From: Acidobacteriota bacterium
GTDB lineage: Bacteria > Acidobacteriota > Thermoanaerobaculia > Multivoradales > Multivoraceae
Reading direction: 5' to 3'
DNA length: 64,000 bases
NCBI GenBank assembly: GCA_003388555.1
Contig: QQVD01000037.1
Location: 62,001 to 126,000 of the forward strand
Part shown: in pieces, positions 7,155-16,520 of the stretch
Position numbering within the stretch: position 1 is the first letter of the stretch
Layout of the letters: each line of letters opens with the position of its first letter
Notes under the pieces: generated by a model
The model's input: only the letters and a program-made list of their open reading frames with translations
Told to the model about the DNA's origin: nothing
Database searches by the model: none
Position numbers and translations under genes: made by a program

Positions 7155-9007
7155 GGCGGCGGCCTCACGCGCCGGCCGAGGTGCCGTCCCCACGAGCTCT
7201 GGTCCTGGAGCCGGACGGCCGCTGGCTGGAGCTGCTGCCGCCGATCGTCCGCCTCGAGGCCGCCTCACCGGCGCAGGTGCCCGCCCTGCTCGTCGATGTA
7301 GAGCGCCGCAGCGAGCGCGGTGAGGTCGCCATCGGTTGGGTCTCCTACGAGGCCGCCCCGGCTTTCGATCCGGCCCTGACCGCCGGCGTCGGCTCGCCAC
7401 CCTACGCGGTCTTCCTGGTCTCCAGGCGGTGGCAGAGGCGAGCGGAGCGCGGCCTCGGGTTGCGCGGCCGACGGCTCGCGATCGAGTGGCGGCCGGAGAT
7501 CGACGCGGCGGCACACCGGGCTGCCCTCGAGCAGATCCTCGCCGGGATCGCGGCGGGCGACTTCTACCAGGTGAACCACACTTTCAGGGTGCTCGCGACT
7601 GTCGCCGATGCACTGGAGGACAGCTCCGCATCCCCTGGCTTCGATCCCTGGCCCCTGTTCGCGAATCTGCAGCGGGCGCAGCGTGGCGCCTTCGCCGCCT
7701 ACGTCGACGACGGCACGATCGCCGCCTGCTCGGCGTCGCCGGAGCTGTTCTTCGCCCTCGACGGCGAGAGGATCGAGTCACGGCCGATGAAGGGCACCGC
7801 CCGGCGAGGGCTCGACCTCGCCGAGGACGGGGTGAGGATCGCCCGCCTCAGGACCAGCTCCAAGGAGCGGGCGGAGAACCTGATGATCGTCGACATGGTG
7901 CGCAACGACCTCGGCCGGATCGCGCTGCCGGGGAGCGTCGAAGCGCGCGACCTGTTCGTCGTCGAGACCTATCCCACGGTGCACCAGATGGTGTCGACGG
8001 TGAGTGCCCGCACCCGCGCACCGATGGTCGAGATCTTCCGCGCCCTCTTCCCGGCGGCTTCGATCACCGGCGCTCCCAAGTCGAGCAGCATGCGCGCCAT
8101 CGCCGCCTTCGAGCCCAGTCCGCGGGGCATCTACACGGGAGCGGTGGGAGCGATTCTGCCCGGCCGCAGGGCGCGTTTCGCCGTGGCCATCCGCACCGCG
8201 GTGCTCGATCGAGGACCCGAGATGGCAGATCGGAGGCTCGTTTACGGCACAGGGAGCGGTGTCGTCGCCGATTCGGATCCGGCTTCCGAATGGAGAGAGT
8301 GCGCCGCGAAGGCCGCGAACCTCAGGCACGTGCTGCCGCGTTTCCGTCTGCTGGAGAGCCTGCGCTGGAGCCCGGCGCGCGGCTACTGGTACCGCGAGGC
8401 GCATCTCGAGCGCATGGCGGCGTCGGCTCTCTACTTCGGCTTCAGGTGGCGAGAGAGCGCCGTGCGCCGGCGCCTGGACGCGACGGCGGCCGAGCTGAGC
8501 GTCGCCGGCGCCGACGCCAAGGTGCGGCTGTTGGTCGATCGGCGAGGCTCGGTCGAGGTGACACACGAGCCGCTCGGCGGCGCTGGTCGCTGGCGAGTGG
8601 CCCTGGGCGGGCTACCGGTGCACTCCCGCGATCGCTTCCTGCGCCACAAGACCACCCGCCGCGGTGTCTACCGCTCGGCGCTGGGCGAGGCGCGGCGGCG
8701 CCATCCGGAAGCCGACGACGTGCTGCTGTTCAACCAGCAGGGGGAGCTGACCGAGACGACGAGGGCGAACGTAGTGGTGCTCGACGAGCACGGTCGATGG
8801 TCGACGCCGGAGGTCGGCTGCGGCCTGCTGGACGGCGTGCTACGCCGACGCCTGCTGGGGCGCGGGCGCATCGTCGAGCGAGTGATCTCCCGTCGCGATC
8901 TGCTCGCGGCGCGCGACGTACTGCTGATCAACTCGGTGCGCGGCCTGGTCAGGATCGATCCAGTCGGCTGGTCGTGGGCCGACGTCGAGGGGCGCCGGGG
9001 GGCTTAG
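7151..9007 (+). CDS. pabB: Aminodeoxychorismate synthase component I / aminodeoxychorismate lyase fusion (PabB-PabC)
   Basis: A 618-residue two-domain enzyme of folate synthesis. The first ~400 residues are a chorismate-binding domain with ASPELFF, SRPMKGTARRG, ENLMIVDMVRNDLGR, YPTVHQMVSTV, FPAASITGAPK and RGIYTGAVG: it makes 4-amino-4-deoxychorismate with ammonia from a PabA subunit not seen here. The rest is a class IV PLP aminotransferase fold (PabC), with the probable PLP lysine in FLRHKTTRR, and LFNQQGELTETTRANVVV and CGLLDGVLRRRLL; it releases pyruvate to give p-aminobenzoate. The start is GTG 7151, overlapping the tatD stop; GTG 7181 is an alternative. PabB-PabC fusions are known in several phyla. 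The family could also contain anthranilate-type enzymes, but the KGT motif favours PabB. Confidence 0.88.
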   Translation: MRRRPHAPAEVPSPRALVLEPDGRWLELLPPIVRLEAASPAQVPALLVDVERRSERGEVAIGWVSYEAAPAFDPALTAGVGSPPYAVFLVSRRWQRRAERGLGLRGRRLAIEWRPEIDAAAHRAALEQILAGIAAGDFYQVNHTFRVLATVADALEDSSASPGFDPWPLFANLQRAQRGAFAAYVDDGTIAACSASPELFFALDGERIESRPMKGTARRGLDLAEDGVRIARLRTSSKERAENLMIVDMVRNDLGRIALPGSVEARDLFVVETYPTVHQMVSTVSARTRAPMVEIFRALFPAASITGAPKSSSMRAIAAFEPSPRGIYTGAVGAILPGRRARFAVAIRTAVLDRGPEMADRRLVYGTGSGVVADSDPASEWRECAAKAANLRHVLPRFRLLESLRWSPARGYWYREAHLERMAASALYFGFRWRESAVRRRLDATAAELSVAGADAKVRLLVDRRGSVEVTHEPLGGAGRWRVALGGLPVHSRDRFLRHKTTRRGVYRSALGEARRRHPEADDVLLFNQQGELTETTRANVVVLDEHGRWSTPEVGCGLLDGVLRRRLLGRGRIVERVISRRDLLAARDVLLINSVRGLVRIDPVGWSWADVEGRRGA

Positions 9008-9010
9008 ACT
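9005..9010 (+). promoter_or_regulatory. Candidate -10 element (TAGACT) for the M20 gene
   Basis: TAGACT lies 98 bases before the GTG of the M20 gene and incorporates the stop codon of the pabB-pabC fusion. The same hexamer occurs in the same orientation before five other genes in this window. No good -35 is visible. Confidence 0.35.
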
Positions 9011-9108
9011 CCGAGTTCGTACCGCCGTCGGGCCAGCCAACGAAACCCGTTCCACGTCGAGCCCTGAACAACGACTCCGTCGTCGTCTCAGCGGAGTGAG
9101 GAGTCGTA

Positions 9109-10488
9109 GTGTCCAAGATCGAATCCCCCGCCCCCCGCGTCCTCCGGGCCTGCGGCCTGCTGGCCTGCGCCGCGTCTGTCGTCACGTGGTCGGCCTCGGC
9201 GCGGCCCGCCGCTGCGACCAGCGAGCTCCCTGCCGGGCTCGCAGAGGAGATCGCCGCAGACTACGAGGGCGAGCTCGAGGCGCTCTTCGTGCACTTCCAT
9301 CGCAACCCCGAGCTCTCGTTCCGTGAGTTCGAGACCGCCAAGCGACTCGCCGCCGAGCTGCGCGCCTCGGGAGTCGAGGTGACCGAAGGCGTCGGCGGCA
9401 CCGGCATCGTCGGGGTGCTGCGCAACGGCGAGGGGCCGACGGTGCTGGTGCGTGCCGACATGGACGGCCTGCCGGTGGAGGAGGACTCGGGCCTCGAGTA
9501 CGCCTCGACCGCGCGGCAGGTCGACATCACCGGCGAGGAGGTACCGGTGATGCACGCCTGCGGCCACGACGTGCACATCACCGCGATGGTCGGCACCGCG
9601 AGGCGGCTGGCCGCGCACCGCGACCGCTGGCGGGGCACTGTGCTGTTCGTCGGACAGCCGGCGGAGGAGCGCATCAGCGGCGCCCGGGCGATGCTCGAGG
9701 ACGGCCTCTACGAGCGCTTCCCGGTGCCCGACCATGCCCTCGCCTTCCACGTCAGCGCCGGCGCTCCCGCCGGCAGGATCCACGTGCCACACGATCTCGT
9801 CGCGTCGTCGTCGGACAGCGTCGACATCACCGTGTTCGGCGTCGGCGCGCACGGCGCCTCGCCCCACCGCGGCAAGGACCCGATCTACGTCGCCTCGCAG
9901 ATCGTGGTGGCGCTGCAGAGCATCGTCTCGCGCGAGCTGAATCCACTCGAGCCCGGCGTGGTCACCGTCGGCGCCTTCCACGGCGGTTTCAAGCACAACA
10001 TCATCCCGGACCGCGTCGAGCTGCAGCTCACGGTGCGCTCGAACGCCGAGCAGACCCGCGAGCAGCTGCTCAGCGCCATCGAGCGGATCGCCCGCGGCAC
10101 GGCGCTCGCTGCGGGACTGCCGGAGGATCGCCTGCCTAGGGTGGAGCTGACCAGCGAGTCGACGCCGCCGACCCGCAACGACCCGGAGCTCGCGAGGCGC
10201 GTCGAGCGCGCCATCGTCGCCGGCATGGGGGAGGAGATCCTCTACGTCGACGAGCCCTCCGGCATGGGGGCCGAGGACTTCGCCTACTTCGTCAGCACCG
10301 AGCACGACGTGCCGGGCGTCTACTTCTCGGTCGGCGGCACGCCGCAGGAGGAGATCGACGCCGAGAAGCGCGGCGGCCCCCCGGTCCCCTCGCATCATTC
10401 GCCGTTCTTCAAGGTGGCGCCGGAGCCCTCGATCCGCTCGGCCACCATGGCGATGACCCTGGCGGTGCTCGAGCTGCTGGCGCCGTGA
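9109..10488 (+). CDS. Exported M20 family amidohydrolase (aminoacylase/IAA-amino-acid hydrolase type)
   Basis: A 459-residue zinc amidohydrolase with an N-terminal signal sequence (hydrophobic LRACGLLACAASVVTWSASA), so it should act outside the cytoplasm. GAGGAG at 9098-9103 supports the GTG at 9109. Metal-binding and catalytic residues of the M20D subfamily are present: RADMDGLPV, MHACGHDVH (C151, H153), QPAEE (E186, E187), LAFHVSAG and the late MGAEDFAYF. The dimerisation lid with VFGVGAHGASPHRGKDPI is intact. Such enzymes cleave N-acyl or N-carbamoyl amino acids and similar amides; the substrate cannot be told from sequence. It stands alone, convergent with the ligase gene on the other strand. 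Export is unusual for a family with many cytoplasmic members but is common in this phylum. Confidence 0.87.
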   Translation: MSKIESPAPRVLRACGLLACAASVVTWSASARPAAATSELPAGLAEEIAADYEGELEALFVHFHRNPELSFREFETAKRLAAELRASGVEVTEGVGGTGIVGVLRNGEGPTVLVRADMDGLPVEEDSGLEYASTARQVDITGEEVPVMHACGHDVHITAMVGTARRLAAHRDRWRGTVLFVGQPAEERISGARAMLEDGLYERFPVPDHALAFHVSAGAPAGRIHVPHDLVASSSDSVDITVFGVGAHGASPHRGKDPIYVASQIVVALQSIVSRELNPLEPGVVTVGAFHGGFKHNIIPDRVELQLTVRSNAEQTREQLLSAIERIARGTALAAGLPEDRLPRVELTSESTPPTRNDPELARRVERAIVAGMGEEILYVDEPSGMGAEDFAYFVSTEHDVPGVYFSVGGTPQEEIDAEKRGGPPVPSHHSPFFKVAPEPSIRSATMAMTLAVLELLAP

Positions 10489-10494
10489 CGGCGC
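10480..10494. terminator. Short palindrome spanning the M20 stop codon
   Basis: GCGCCGT-G-ACGGCGC is a perfect 7-bp inverted repeat that includes the TGA stop of the M20 gene. There is no T-run on either side, so it is at best a weak terminator between two convergent genes. The rest of 10495-10718 shows no gene. Confidence 0.25.
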
Positions 10495-10718
10495 GAGCGG
10501 GCCTCGCGGACGACCGCCTGCGCACTCCCTCGACCCACCGACAGGTCGCCATCGGCGACGATGAAGGGCAACGTCCATTTCGGCCGCCGGGGCGCGGCAT
10601 CCCCAGGGACTCGGCGCGCTCACCACCACGGGCCTGAGGCGGGCTGTTGTCGCGTCGCTCCTTCAGGTCTGCGCTGAAGGCGGCCGGAGCGTGCGAGACG
10701 GTCGATCGAGTGGTCGGC

Positions 10719-12695
10719 TCAGGCGTCCGCTGCGTCGAGCGCCGGGATCGTCTCCAGCGCTTCGGGGTTCTGCACGGACGACAGGTCGCCGACCGGCTCG
10801 CCGAGGTAGCGCGCCCGCACCATGCGGCGCAGGATCTTGGCCGAGCGGGTCTTCGGCAGATCGCCGACGAAGACGATGCGCTCCGGCCGATCGACCTTGC
10901 CGAGTCGGTCGACCACAGCCTCTGACAACTCGCTGGCGAGATCGTCGCTGGGCTCGAAGCCCGGCTTGAGCACGACGAAGCAGACGATGCCGGTGCCCTT
11001 GACGTCGTGCGGAACGCCGACCGCGGCGGCCTCGGTGACCTTGCCGGTCGCGGTCAGCGCGCCCTCGAGCTCCGACGGCCCGATGCGTCGGCCGGCGACC
11101 TTCAGGGTGTCGTCCGAGCGGCCCTGGATGAACCACTGGCCGTCCTCGTCGATCCGCGCCCAGTCGCCGTGGTTCCAGACCTCCGGCCACTTCGACCAGT
11201 AGCTCGCGATGTAGCGCTCGGGGTCGCGCCAGAGACCTCGGGTCATCGAAGGTGCCGGCTCGGTGCACACCAGGTAGCCGACCTCGCCACGCACCGGTTC
11301 GCCCTCCTCCGACCAGACGTCGACCGCCATGCCGAGGCCGGGGCCGCCGAGGGAGCACGGTTTGAGCGGATCGAGCGGCAGCGGCGCCAGGAAACAGCCG
11401 ATGATGTCGGTGCCGCCGGAGATGTTGATGATCGGGCAGCGGCCGCCGCCGACGTTCTCGAAGGTCCACCGCCACGACTCCTCGTCCCACGGCTCGCCGG
11501 TCGAACCCAGGATGCGCAGGGCCGAGAAGTCGCGCCGTGCGACGTCCTCGCGACCGACCTTCATCTGCATGCGCACCGCGGTCGGCGAGATGCCGAAGAC
11601 GGTGATCCGCTCCTCGTCCACCAGGCGCCAGAGGGCGTCCCGGCGCGGATGATCGAGGGCGCCGTCGTAGAGCACCACGGTGGCGCCCCAGAACAGCCCG
11701 CCGAGGATCGTCCACGGCCCCATCATCCAGCCGATGTCGGTGAGCCAGAAGAAGCGGTCCTCGGGCTTCATGTCGAAGCAGTAGCCGACCTCCTTGGCGA
11801 TCTGCACCAGGGAACCGGCGTGCGAGTGCACCGTTCCCTTGGGTCGCCCGGTGGTGCCCGAGGTGAACAGGATCAGGGCCGGATCCATCGCCGCCACCGA
11901 CCTCGGTGGCACCGGACCGTCGGGTGCGCCACCGAGGAACTCGGCCCAGCCGACCTCGAGCGCCGTGTGCGCCGAACCACCGTCGCCGGTGGCTGCAGCG
12001 TCTTCGTCGCCCTGCAACTCTCTGACCACCACGAGGCGCTCGACGCTGTCGCACTCGGCAAGCGCCTGGCGGGCGGCGGGCAGGATCTCCACCCGCTTGC
12101 CGCGGCGGGTGGTCGCGTCGGCGGCGAACAGCACCTTGGCGGTCGAGCTCTGCAGCCGCTCGGCGAGGGCTGCCGGCGCATAGCCGGAGAAGACCGGGAT
12201 GAAGATCGCTCCGATGCGCATCGTGGCCAGCATCTGCACCACCACCTCGACGGTCATCGGCATGTACGACGCCACCCGATCGCCGGCACCCACACCGGCG
12301 TCGAGCAGCGCGGCGGCGCAGCGTTCGACCAGCTCGTGCAGCTCACGGAACGACAGCTCCCGGCGGTCGCCGCGCTCGGTGCGGCCGACCAGGCAGACCC
12401 GGTCGGCGAGCTCGCTGTCGAGGTGACGGTCGAGCACGTTGTCGACCAGGTTGAGGCGTCCGCCGAGGTACCAGCGGGTCCAGGGCTTTCCCTCACTGGC
12501 GTCGCGCACGGTGTGGAAGGGGCGACTCCAGCGCACCCCCATCGCCTCGGGGAGCTCGCCCCAGAAGCGCTCCTGGTGGGCCGCCGCGAAGGCGCGCAGC
12601 TCGTCGGGTCCGGCCTGTTCGAAGCGCGCCAGCAATCTCTGCACGTTGGCGCGCTCGATCCAGTCGGCGCGGGGGTGGTAGGCGAAGGAGCTCAT
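10719..12695 (-). CDS. AMP-forming acyl-CoA synthetase (acetyl-/propionyl-CoA synthetase-like)
   Basis: A 658-residue ANL-superfamily ligase that adenylates a short-chain acid and transfers it to CoA. Landmarks are the ATP-binding loop ILFTSGTTGRPKGTVHSH, FWLTDIGWMMGPW, the aromatic-Gly block ISGGTDIIGCF, WNHGDWARIDEDGQWF, the hinge GRSDDTLKVAGRRIGPSELE and the C-terminal acetylatable lysine in LPKTRSAKILRR. The start at 12695 gives the ACS-type N-terminus MSSFAYHPRADWIERANV; an upstream in-frame extension is low-complexity. Overall it looks like the acetyl-/acetoacetyl-CoA synthetase branch, but DIGWMMGPW differs from the classic Acs motif, so the acid is uncertain. It is transcribed divergently from the transporter gene with 134 bases between them. 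Confidence 0.85.
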   Translation of the reverse strand: MSSFAYHPRADWIERANVQRLLARFEQAGPDELRAFAAAHQERFWGELPEAMGVRWSRPFHTVRDASEGKPWTRWYLGGRLNLVDNVLDRHLDSELADRVCLVGRTERGDRRELSFRELHELVERCAAALLDAGVGAGDRVASYMPMTVEVVVQMLATMRIGAIFIPVFSGYAPAALAERLQSSTAKVLFAADATTRRGKRVEILPAARQALAECDSVERLVVVRELQGDEDAAATGDGGSAHTALEVGWAEFLGGAPDGPVPPRSVAAMDPALILFTSGTTGRPKGTVHSHAGSLVQIAKEVGYCFDMKPEDRFFWLTDIGWMMGPWTILGGLFWGATVVLYDGALDHPRRDALWRLVDEERITVFGISPTAVRMQMKVGREDVARRDFSALRILGSTGEPWDEESWRWTFENVGGGRCPIINISGGTDIIGCFLAPLPLDPLKPCSLGGPGLGMAVDVWSEEGEPVRGEVGYLVCTEPAPSMTRGLWRDPERYIASYWSKWPEVWNHGDWARIDEDGQWFIQGRSDDTLKVAGRRIGPSELEGALTATGKVTEAAAVGVPHDVKGTGIVCFVVLKPGFEPSDDLASELSEAVVDRLGKVDRPERIVFVGDLPKTRSAKILRRMVRARYLGEPVGDLSSVQNPEALETIPALDAADA

Positions 12696-12799
12696 CGTCG
12701 GTGTCCTGGTCCTGAGTCGTTCTGACCCGCCGTCGGGTCCGGGTCCCGCCACGCCGTCCGCACCGGCCGCAGCGCGGGCTTCCGAGGTCTCGTCTCCCG

Positions 12800-12805
12800 T
12801 AGACT
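12800..12805 (+). promoter_or_regulatory. Candidate -10 element (TAGACT) for the HEAT-repeat transporter
   Basis: TAGACT in CGTAGACTGCC sits 24 bases before the ATG at 12830, inside the short divergent region shared with the acyl-CoA synthetase gene. Transcription would start near 12812. No convincing -35 hexamer precedes it. Confidence 0.4.
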
Positions 12806-12829
12806 GCCAGAGTGAGCGGGGAGAAGGGG

Positions 12830-15724
12830 ATGGATGGCTTCGAGCGGCCCCGGCGGGGCCGGCGGACCCTGCTGCTCGCCTCGCTGCGCCGGCTCGGTGT
12901 CGAGGTGCGGCCCGAGGAGAGCCCGCAGGTCTGGCTGCTCTTCATCTACTCGCTGCTGCTGGGGGTTTTCCAGTTCTCCGGCAAGGCGGTACGGCAGGCG
13001 AGCTACGTCGACCAGCTCGGTGCCGAACAGCTCCCCTTCGTCTACCTGCTGGTGGCGGTGGTGGCGTATCCGGTGCTGCGCGTCTACGAACGCGCGGCGG
13101 ACCGCTGGAATCGCGATCATCTGGTGATCGGCACGCTGACGCTCGCGGCGGCTGGCCTGGTGGCCTTCTGGTTCCTGATGGCGACCCCGGGCCCCGCCGT
13201 GTCGGCCGGTTTCTACCTCTGGATCGCGTTGGCGACGGCGCTGACCCTGACCCAGCTGTGGAGCTACGCGAACCACCTCTTCGACGCCCGTCAGGCGCGG
13301 CGCCTGTTCGGTTTCATCGGCGCCGGCAGCCTGCTCGGCGGCGCCGCCGGAGGCCAGATCGCCCGCTTCTTCGGTTCGGTGCAGGGGCTCGAAGTGCGCC
13401 ACTCCCTGCTCGCCGGCGCCGCCACCCTGCTGGGCTGCGTGCAGCTGGTGCGCATGGCCGAGCGTCGCGCCGGCCGCAGCCTGACGCTGTCCGGACGCAT
13501 CGCGTCGGCGTTGCCGGAGGACGGCGAGGAGGCGCGCCTGCCGGAGTCGTCGGCGCGACACGTGCGCCTGATCGCCCTCATCCTCTTCCTCACCGTGGTC
13601 GTCGCCGAGATCGTCGATCTGCAGTTCAACTGGGTGGTGCAGCAGTCGACGGAGACGCTCGGCGAGCGGGCGGCGGCCTTCGGCAACGTCTTCAGCTTCA
13701 TGGGCCTGGCGGCCTTCGCCTTCCAGCTGGTGTTCACCTCGCGCATCCACCGGGTGCTCGGCGTCGGTTTCGCGATGCGCGTGTTGCCCACCTTCGTGCT
13801 GGTGATGAGCGCCGTGGTGGCTCTGGGCACCCTGGTCGGGCCGCTGGCGCCGTTGCTCGTCGTCGGCCTGCTGAAGGTCGGCGACAACGGACTGCGCTAC
13901 TCGCTCGACCACGCCACGCGGGAGCTGCTCTTCGTGCCGGTTCCGGTGCGTCATCGCGCCGCCGCGAAGGCGAGGGTGGAGGTCTTCGTGCACCGGTTCG
14001 CCCGCGGCGCCGGCGCGGTGCTGCTGCTGAGCGTCACCTTCGGGCTCGTCGAGGTGCTGGAGACTGCATGGTTCGTGCTGGCCTTGGCGCTGGCCTGGCT
14101 GGTGCTGACCTTCTGGGCCAAGCGCCACTACATCCAGGCACTGCGCTCGGGTCTCGGCCTGCGCCGCGAGGGCCTGCGCGACAACGACGCCACCTGGCTC
14201 GATCCCAACGACGTCAACACCCTCGAGGTCCTCGTCGAGTCGTTGGGCAGCGCCGATCCAGCCCTGGTGGTCAACAGCATGGACCTGCTCAAGGCGCACG
14301 GCCGCGCCCGCCTGGTGCCGCCGGTGCTGCTGCACCACGAGGACGCTTCGGTGCGTCGTCGCACTCTCGAAGCGCTGGTCGAGGCGCGACGGCGAGATGC
14401 CCTGCCGCTGATCGAGCAACGTCTCACCGATGCAGACGGCGATGTGCGCGTCGCCGCCGTGCGCGCCATGGCGCGGCTGACCATGCGCGAGCGCGTCGAC
14501 CTGATGCGTCCGCGGCTCGCCAGCGCCGATCCGCGCGTGCGCTCTGCGGCGATCGGCTGTCTCGCCGATCACGAAGACCCCGAGGTGGTCGAGGAAGCCC
14601 TCGCCAGCCTCGACGCCTTGATGGGCGACGAGATGCCGTCGTCGCGGGCCGAGGCGGCCCGGGCGCTGGCTCAGCTCGACGAGCCGGTCCTCCAGGAGCG
14701 CCTGATCCGGCTGCTCTACGACCAGGACCCAGGGGCCGTCCGCGCGGCGATCGAAGCCATCCGCCAGCGCCTGCGGCGGGCCAGCGCGGGCGGCGCCGGG
14801 GTCAACCCGCTGTACGCGCCGATCCTCATCGCGCTGCTGCGCAACCGCCGGCTCAAGCACGATGCGCGGGAGACGCTGGCGGCCTACGGGGTGCGGGTGC
14901 TGCCGGCGCTGCGCCACTTCATGAACGACGAGGGCGAGCAGATCTGGGTGCGTCGTGCGATCCCCAAGACGGTCGCTCTGCTCGACTCTCCGGAGGCCGT
15001 GGACGTGCTCTACGACGGACTCGAGCACAACCAGGATCGCTTCCTGCGGCGCAAGCTCGTCGAGGCGCTGCTCGATCTCCGCCACCTGCGCCAGGACGGC
15101 GATCGCCTGGCGCGCCAGATCCGCGTCGAGTGCGAGCGCTGCGCGGACTCGCTGGTGGTGCTGCTCGGCCTGTCGCGGCCCGGGCAGTACGAGTTGCTCG
15201 GCTCGTTCTGGCAGTGGCAGCAGCTCGATCCTCCCACCTTCCTGCAGCGCCTGGTCGACGAGCGTCGCCTGGATCATCTGCGCAACCTCCGTCGGCTGGT
15301 CACCCTGTGCCGCGACCGTGGCGGTGAGCTGGGGCTGGAGCAGGCTCTCGAGAGGGCGCTGGACTCGGACCGTCGGCAGCGCAGCAGGGCGCTCGAGTTC
15401 CTCGACAACGTGCTGGGTGAGCCCGAGCGGCGGCTGGTGATGCCGTTGATCGACGATCTGCAGCTCGACGAGAGGTTGGCCCTGCTCGAGCGCCAGTTCG
15501 ACGTCCGTACCCTCGACTTCGAGGGCACCCTGCATCTGCTGATCCAGCGCGGGCTGCGCCAGCCGGACTTCGCGGTGGTGGGCTCCGCGGCGCTGGCGGA
15601 CGGCTTCCGGGTCGGGCTCGAGAGCGTGCGTCGCGTCGGCAGGCAGCTCGAGCGCCGCGGGCCTCGCGATCTCTTCGGTGAGACGGCGTTGTGGCTCGGA
15701 GCCCGCGAGACCCTCGCCGGCTGA
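12830..15724 (+). CDS. Npt1/Npt2 (ATP/ADP translocase)-like membrane protein with HEAT repeats
   Basis: A 964-residue protein. I start at ATG 12830, which has GGGGAG 6 bases upstream; an in-frame GTG at 12812 has no such site. Residues ~25-440 form a polytopic membrane domain with about ten to twelve hydrophobic helices and the family stretch FDARQARRLFGFIGAGSLLGG, typical of MFS/NTT-like nucleotide transporters found in free-living bacteria. Residues ~455-960 are cytoplasmic HEAT-like helical repeats, for example VRRRTLEALVEARRRDALPL and VRVAAVRAMARLTMRER. In many relatives a cyclic-nucleotide-binding domain follows in the same chain; here such a domain is encoded separately 337 bases downstream. 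Nucleotide transport is family inference; in non-parasites the protein may work as a sensor. Confidence 0.75.
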   Translation: MDGFERPRRGRRTLLLASLRRLGVEVRPEESPQVWLLFIYSLLLGVFQFSGKAVRQASYVDQLGAEQLPFVYLLVAVVAYPVLRVYERAADRWNRDHLVIGTLTLAAAGLVAFWFLMATPGPAVSAGFYLWIALATALTLTQLWSYANHLFDARQARRLFGFIGAGSLLGGAAGGQIARFFGSVQGLEVRHSLLAGAATLLGCVQLVRMAERRAGRSLTLSGRIASALPEDGEEARLPESSARHVRLIALILFLTVVVAEIVDLQFNWVVQQSTETLGERAAAFGNVFSFMGLAAFAFQLVFTSRIHRVLGVGFAMRVLPTFVLVMSAVVALGTLVGPLAPLLVVGLLKVGDNGLRYSLDHATRELLFVPVPVRHRAAAKARVEVFVHRFARGAGAVLLLSVTFGLVEVLETAWFVLALALAWLVLTFWAKRHYIQALRSGLGLRREGLRDNDATWLDPNDVNTLEVLVESLGSADPALVVNSMDLLKAHGRARLVPPVLLHHEDASVRRRTLEALVEARRRDALPLIEQRLTDADGDVRVAAVRAMARLTMRERVDLMRPRLASADPRVRSAAIGCLADHEDPEVVEEALASLDALMGDEMPSSRAEAARALAQLDEPVLQERLIRLLYDQDPGAVRAAIEAIRQRLRRASAGGAGVNPLYAPILIALLRNRRLKHDARETLAAYGVRVLPALRHFMNDEGEQIWVRRAIPKTVALLDSPEAVDVLYDGLEHNQDRFLRRKLVEALLDLRHLRQDGDRLARQIRVECERCADSLVVLLGLSRPGQYELLGSFWQWQQLDPPTFLQRLVDERRLDHLRNLRRLVTLCRDRGGELGLEQALERALDSDRRQRSRALEFLDNVLGEPERRLVMPLIDDLQLDERLALLERQFDVRTLDFEGTLHLLIQRGLRQPDFAVVGSAALADGFRVGLESVRRVGRQLERRGPRDLFGETALWLGARETLAG

Positions 15725-16061
15725 GTCCGAGGTGCCGGCTGCGCCGAGCCACTGTGTCGACACCGCTCGACGCCCCCGGCGGAAGGGCTTCGCGGGTCCT
15801 CGGCTGCTGGCGCCCGACGAGGCCCGCCATGTCTCCTCCGGCCGCGGCTGCCCAGGGGCCGCGGATCCCGGTGCCCGGTTCCACGGGGTGCATTCTGCCG
15901 GCTAGCCGACGGGCAGGTCTGGGACGAGCGCGTGATAACTTGATGTCGACCCTCCTGGAGAGAACGCGCACCGGGCGTGCCGCGGCGGAAGATCCGCCGG
16001 GTCGGCGTCGTTCTGAGTAGGCCCGACGCCGTCCGTGCCGCGCGTCGTGCCCCCTTTGCCG
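15725..16061 (+). other. Intergenic region with a hairpin and a weak promoter-like site
   Basis: No gene is supported in this gap. An extended -10-like TGATAACTT lies near 15932-15940, and CGGCGGA-AGA-TCCGCCG at 15983-15999 is a perfect 7-bp hairpin. It could be the leader of the cyclic-nucleotide-binding gene. I checked whether the gap is a decayed linker joining the transporter to that domain: all three frames contain stops and no HEAT-like sequence, so a recent single-frameshift split looks unlikely. Confidence 0.35.
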
Positions 16062-16520
16062 ATGCAAACGACCGATCGCACCCTCGAAGCTCCCCAGGCC
16101 GTCCGCGGCGTCGAGATGGCGCGCATTGAGATCGTGCTGCACCTGCAGAACGTCAGCCTCTTCCGCTACTGCGCCGCCGAGGAGATCGTCCGCCTGGCCG
16201 GTATCGCCTCACCCGCCGAGCTGGCCGCGGGAGAGACGCTCTACCGCCGCGACGATCCGCCGCGCTCCCTCTACTGCCTGGTGACGGGGGAGGTCGAGCT
16301 GTCGGGCCCCGAGGCGGCCGCCGAGCTGCGCGGGCCGGGGTCGTCGTTCGGCGTGCTCGACATCCTCAGCGGGCGGCGACGACAGCGCACGGCGAGGGCC
16401 CTGCGTGACGTCACGGTGCTGGCGATCGCGGCGGAGGACTTCTTCGACCTGCTGGCCAACAACATCGAGATCGTCAAGGCACTGTTCCGTCAGGTGCTCG
16501 ACAACAAGGAGTCCCGGTGA
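16062..16520 (+). CDS. Stand-alone cyclic nucleotide-binding domain protein
   Basis: A 152-residue protein consisting of one cNMP-binding (Crp-like) domain without a DNA-binding part. MARIEIVLHLQNVSLFRYC opens the domain, followed by LAAGETLYRRDDPPRSLYCLVTGEVEL, the beta-roll core and RTARALRDVTVLAIAAEDFF, then a terminal helix (IVKALFRQVLDNKE). The phosphate-binding cassette is altered: GSSFGVLDILSGRRRQRTA retains the Gly and the spacing but lacks the usual G-E-x-A/S and Arg pattern, so ligand binding is uncertain. The start is unclear: ATG 16062, GTG 16035 and ATG 16116 are all in frame without a strong ribosome-binding site. Its stop overlaps the GTG of the phosphatase-kinase gene. Confidence 0.75.
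   Translation: MQTTDRTLEAPQAVRGVEMARIEIVLHLQNVSLFRYCAAEEIVRLAGIASPAELAAGETLYRRDDPPRSLYCLVTGEVELSGPEAAAELRGPGSSFGVLDILSGRRRQRTARALRDVTVLAIAAEDFFDLLANNIEIVKALFRQVLDNKESR

Noticed and set aside
12692-15763. A 1023-codon open frame on the minus strand opposite the transporter gene.
   Set aside because: It mirrors the third-position bias of the plus-strand gene, is rich in His/Gln/Arg without any family motif, and has no ribosome-binding site.
15725-16061. The gap between the transporter and the cNMP-binding gene as a simple frameshift that split one protein.
   Set aside because: Stops occur in all frames and there is no HEAT-like sequence in the 337 bases; the transporter ends cleanly. An ancient split remains possible.
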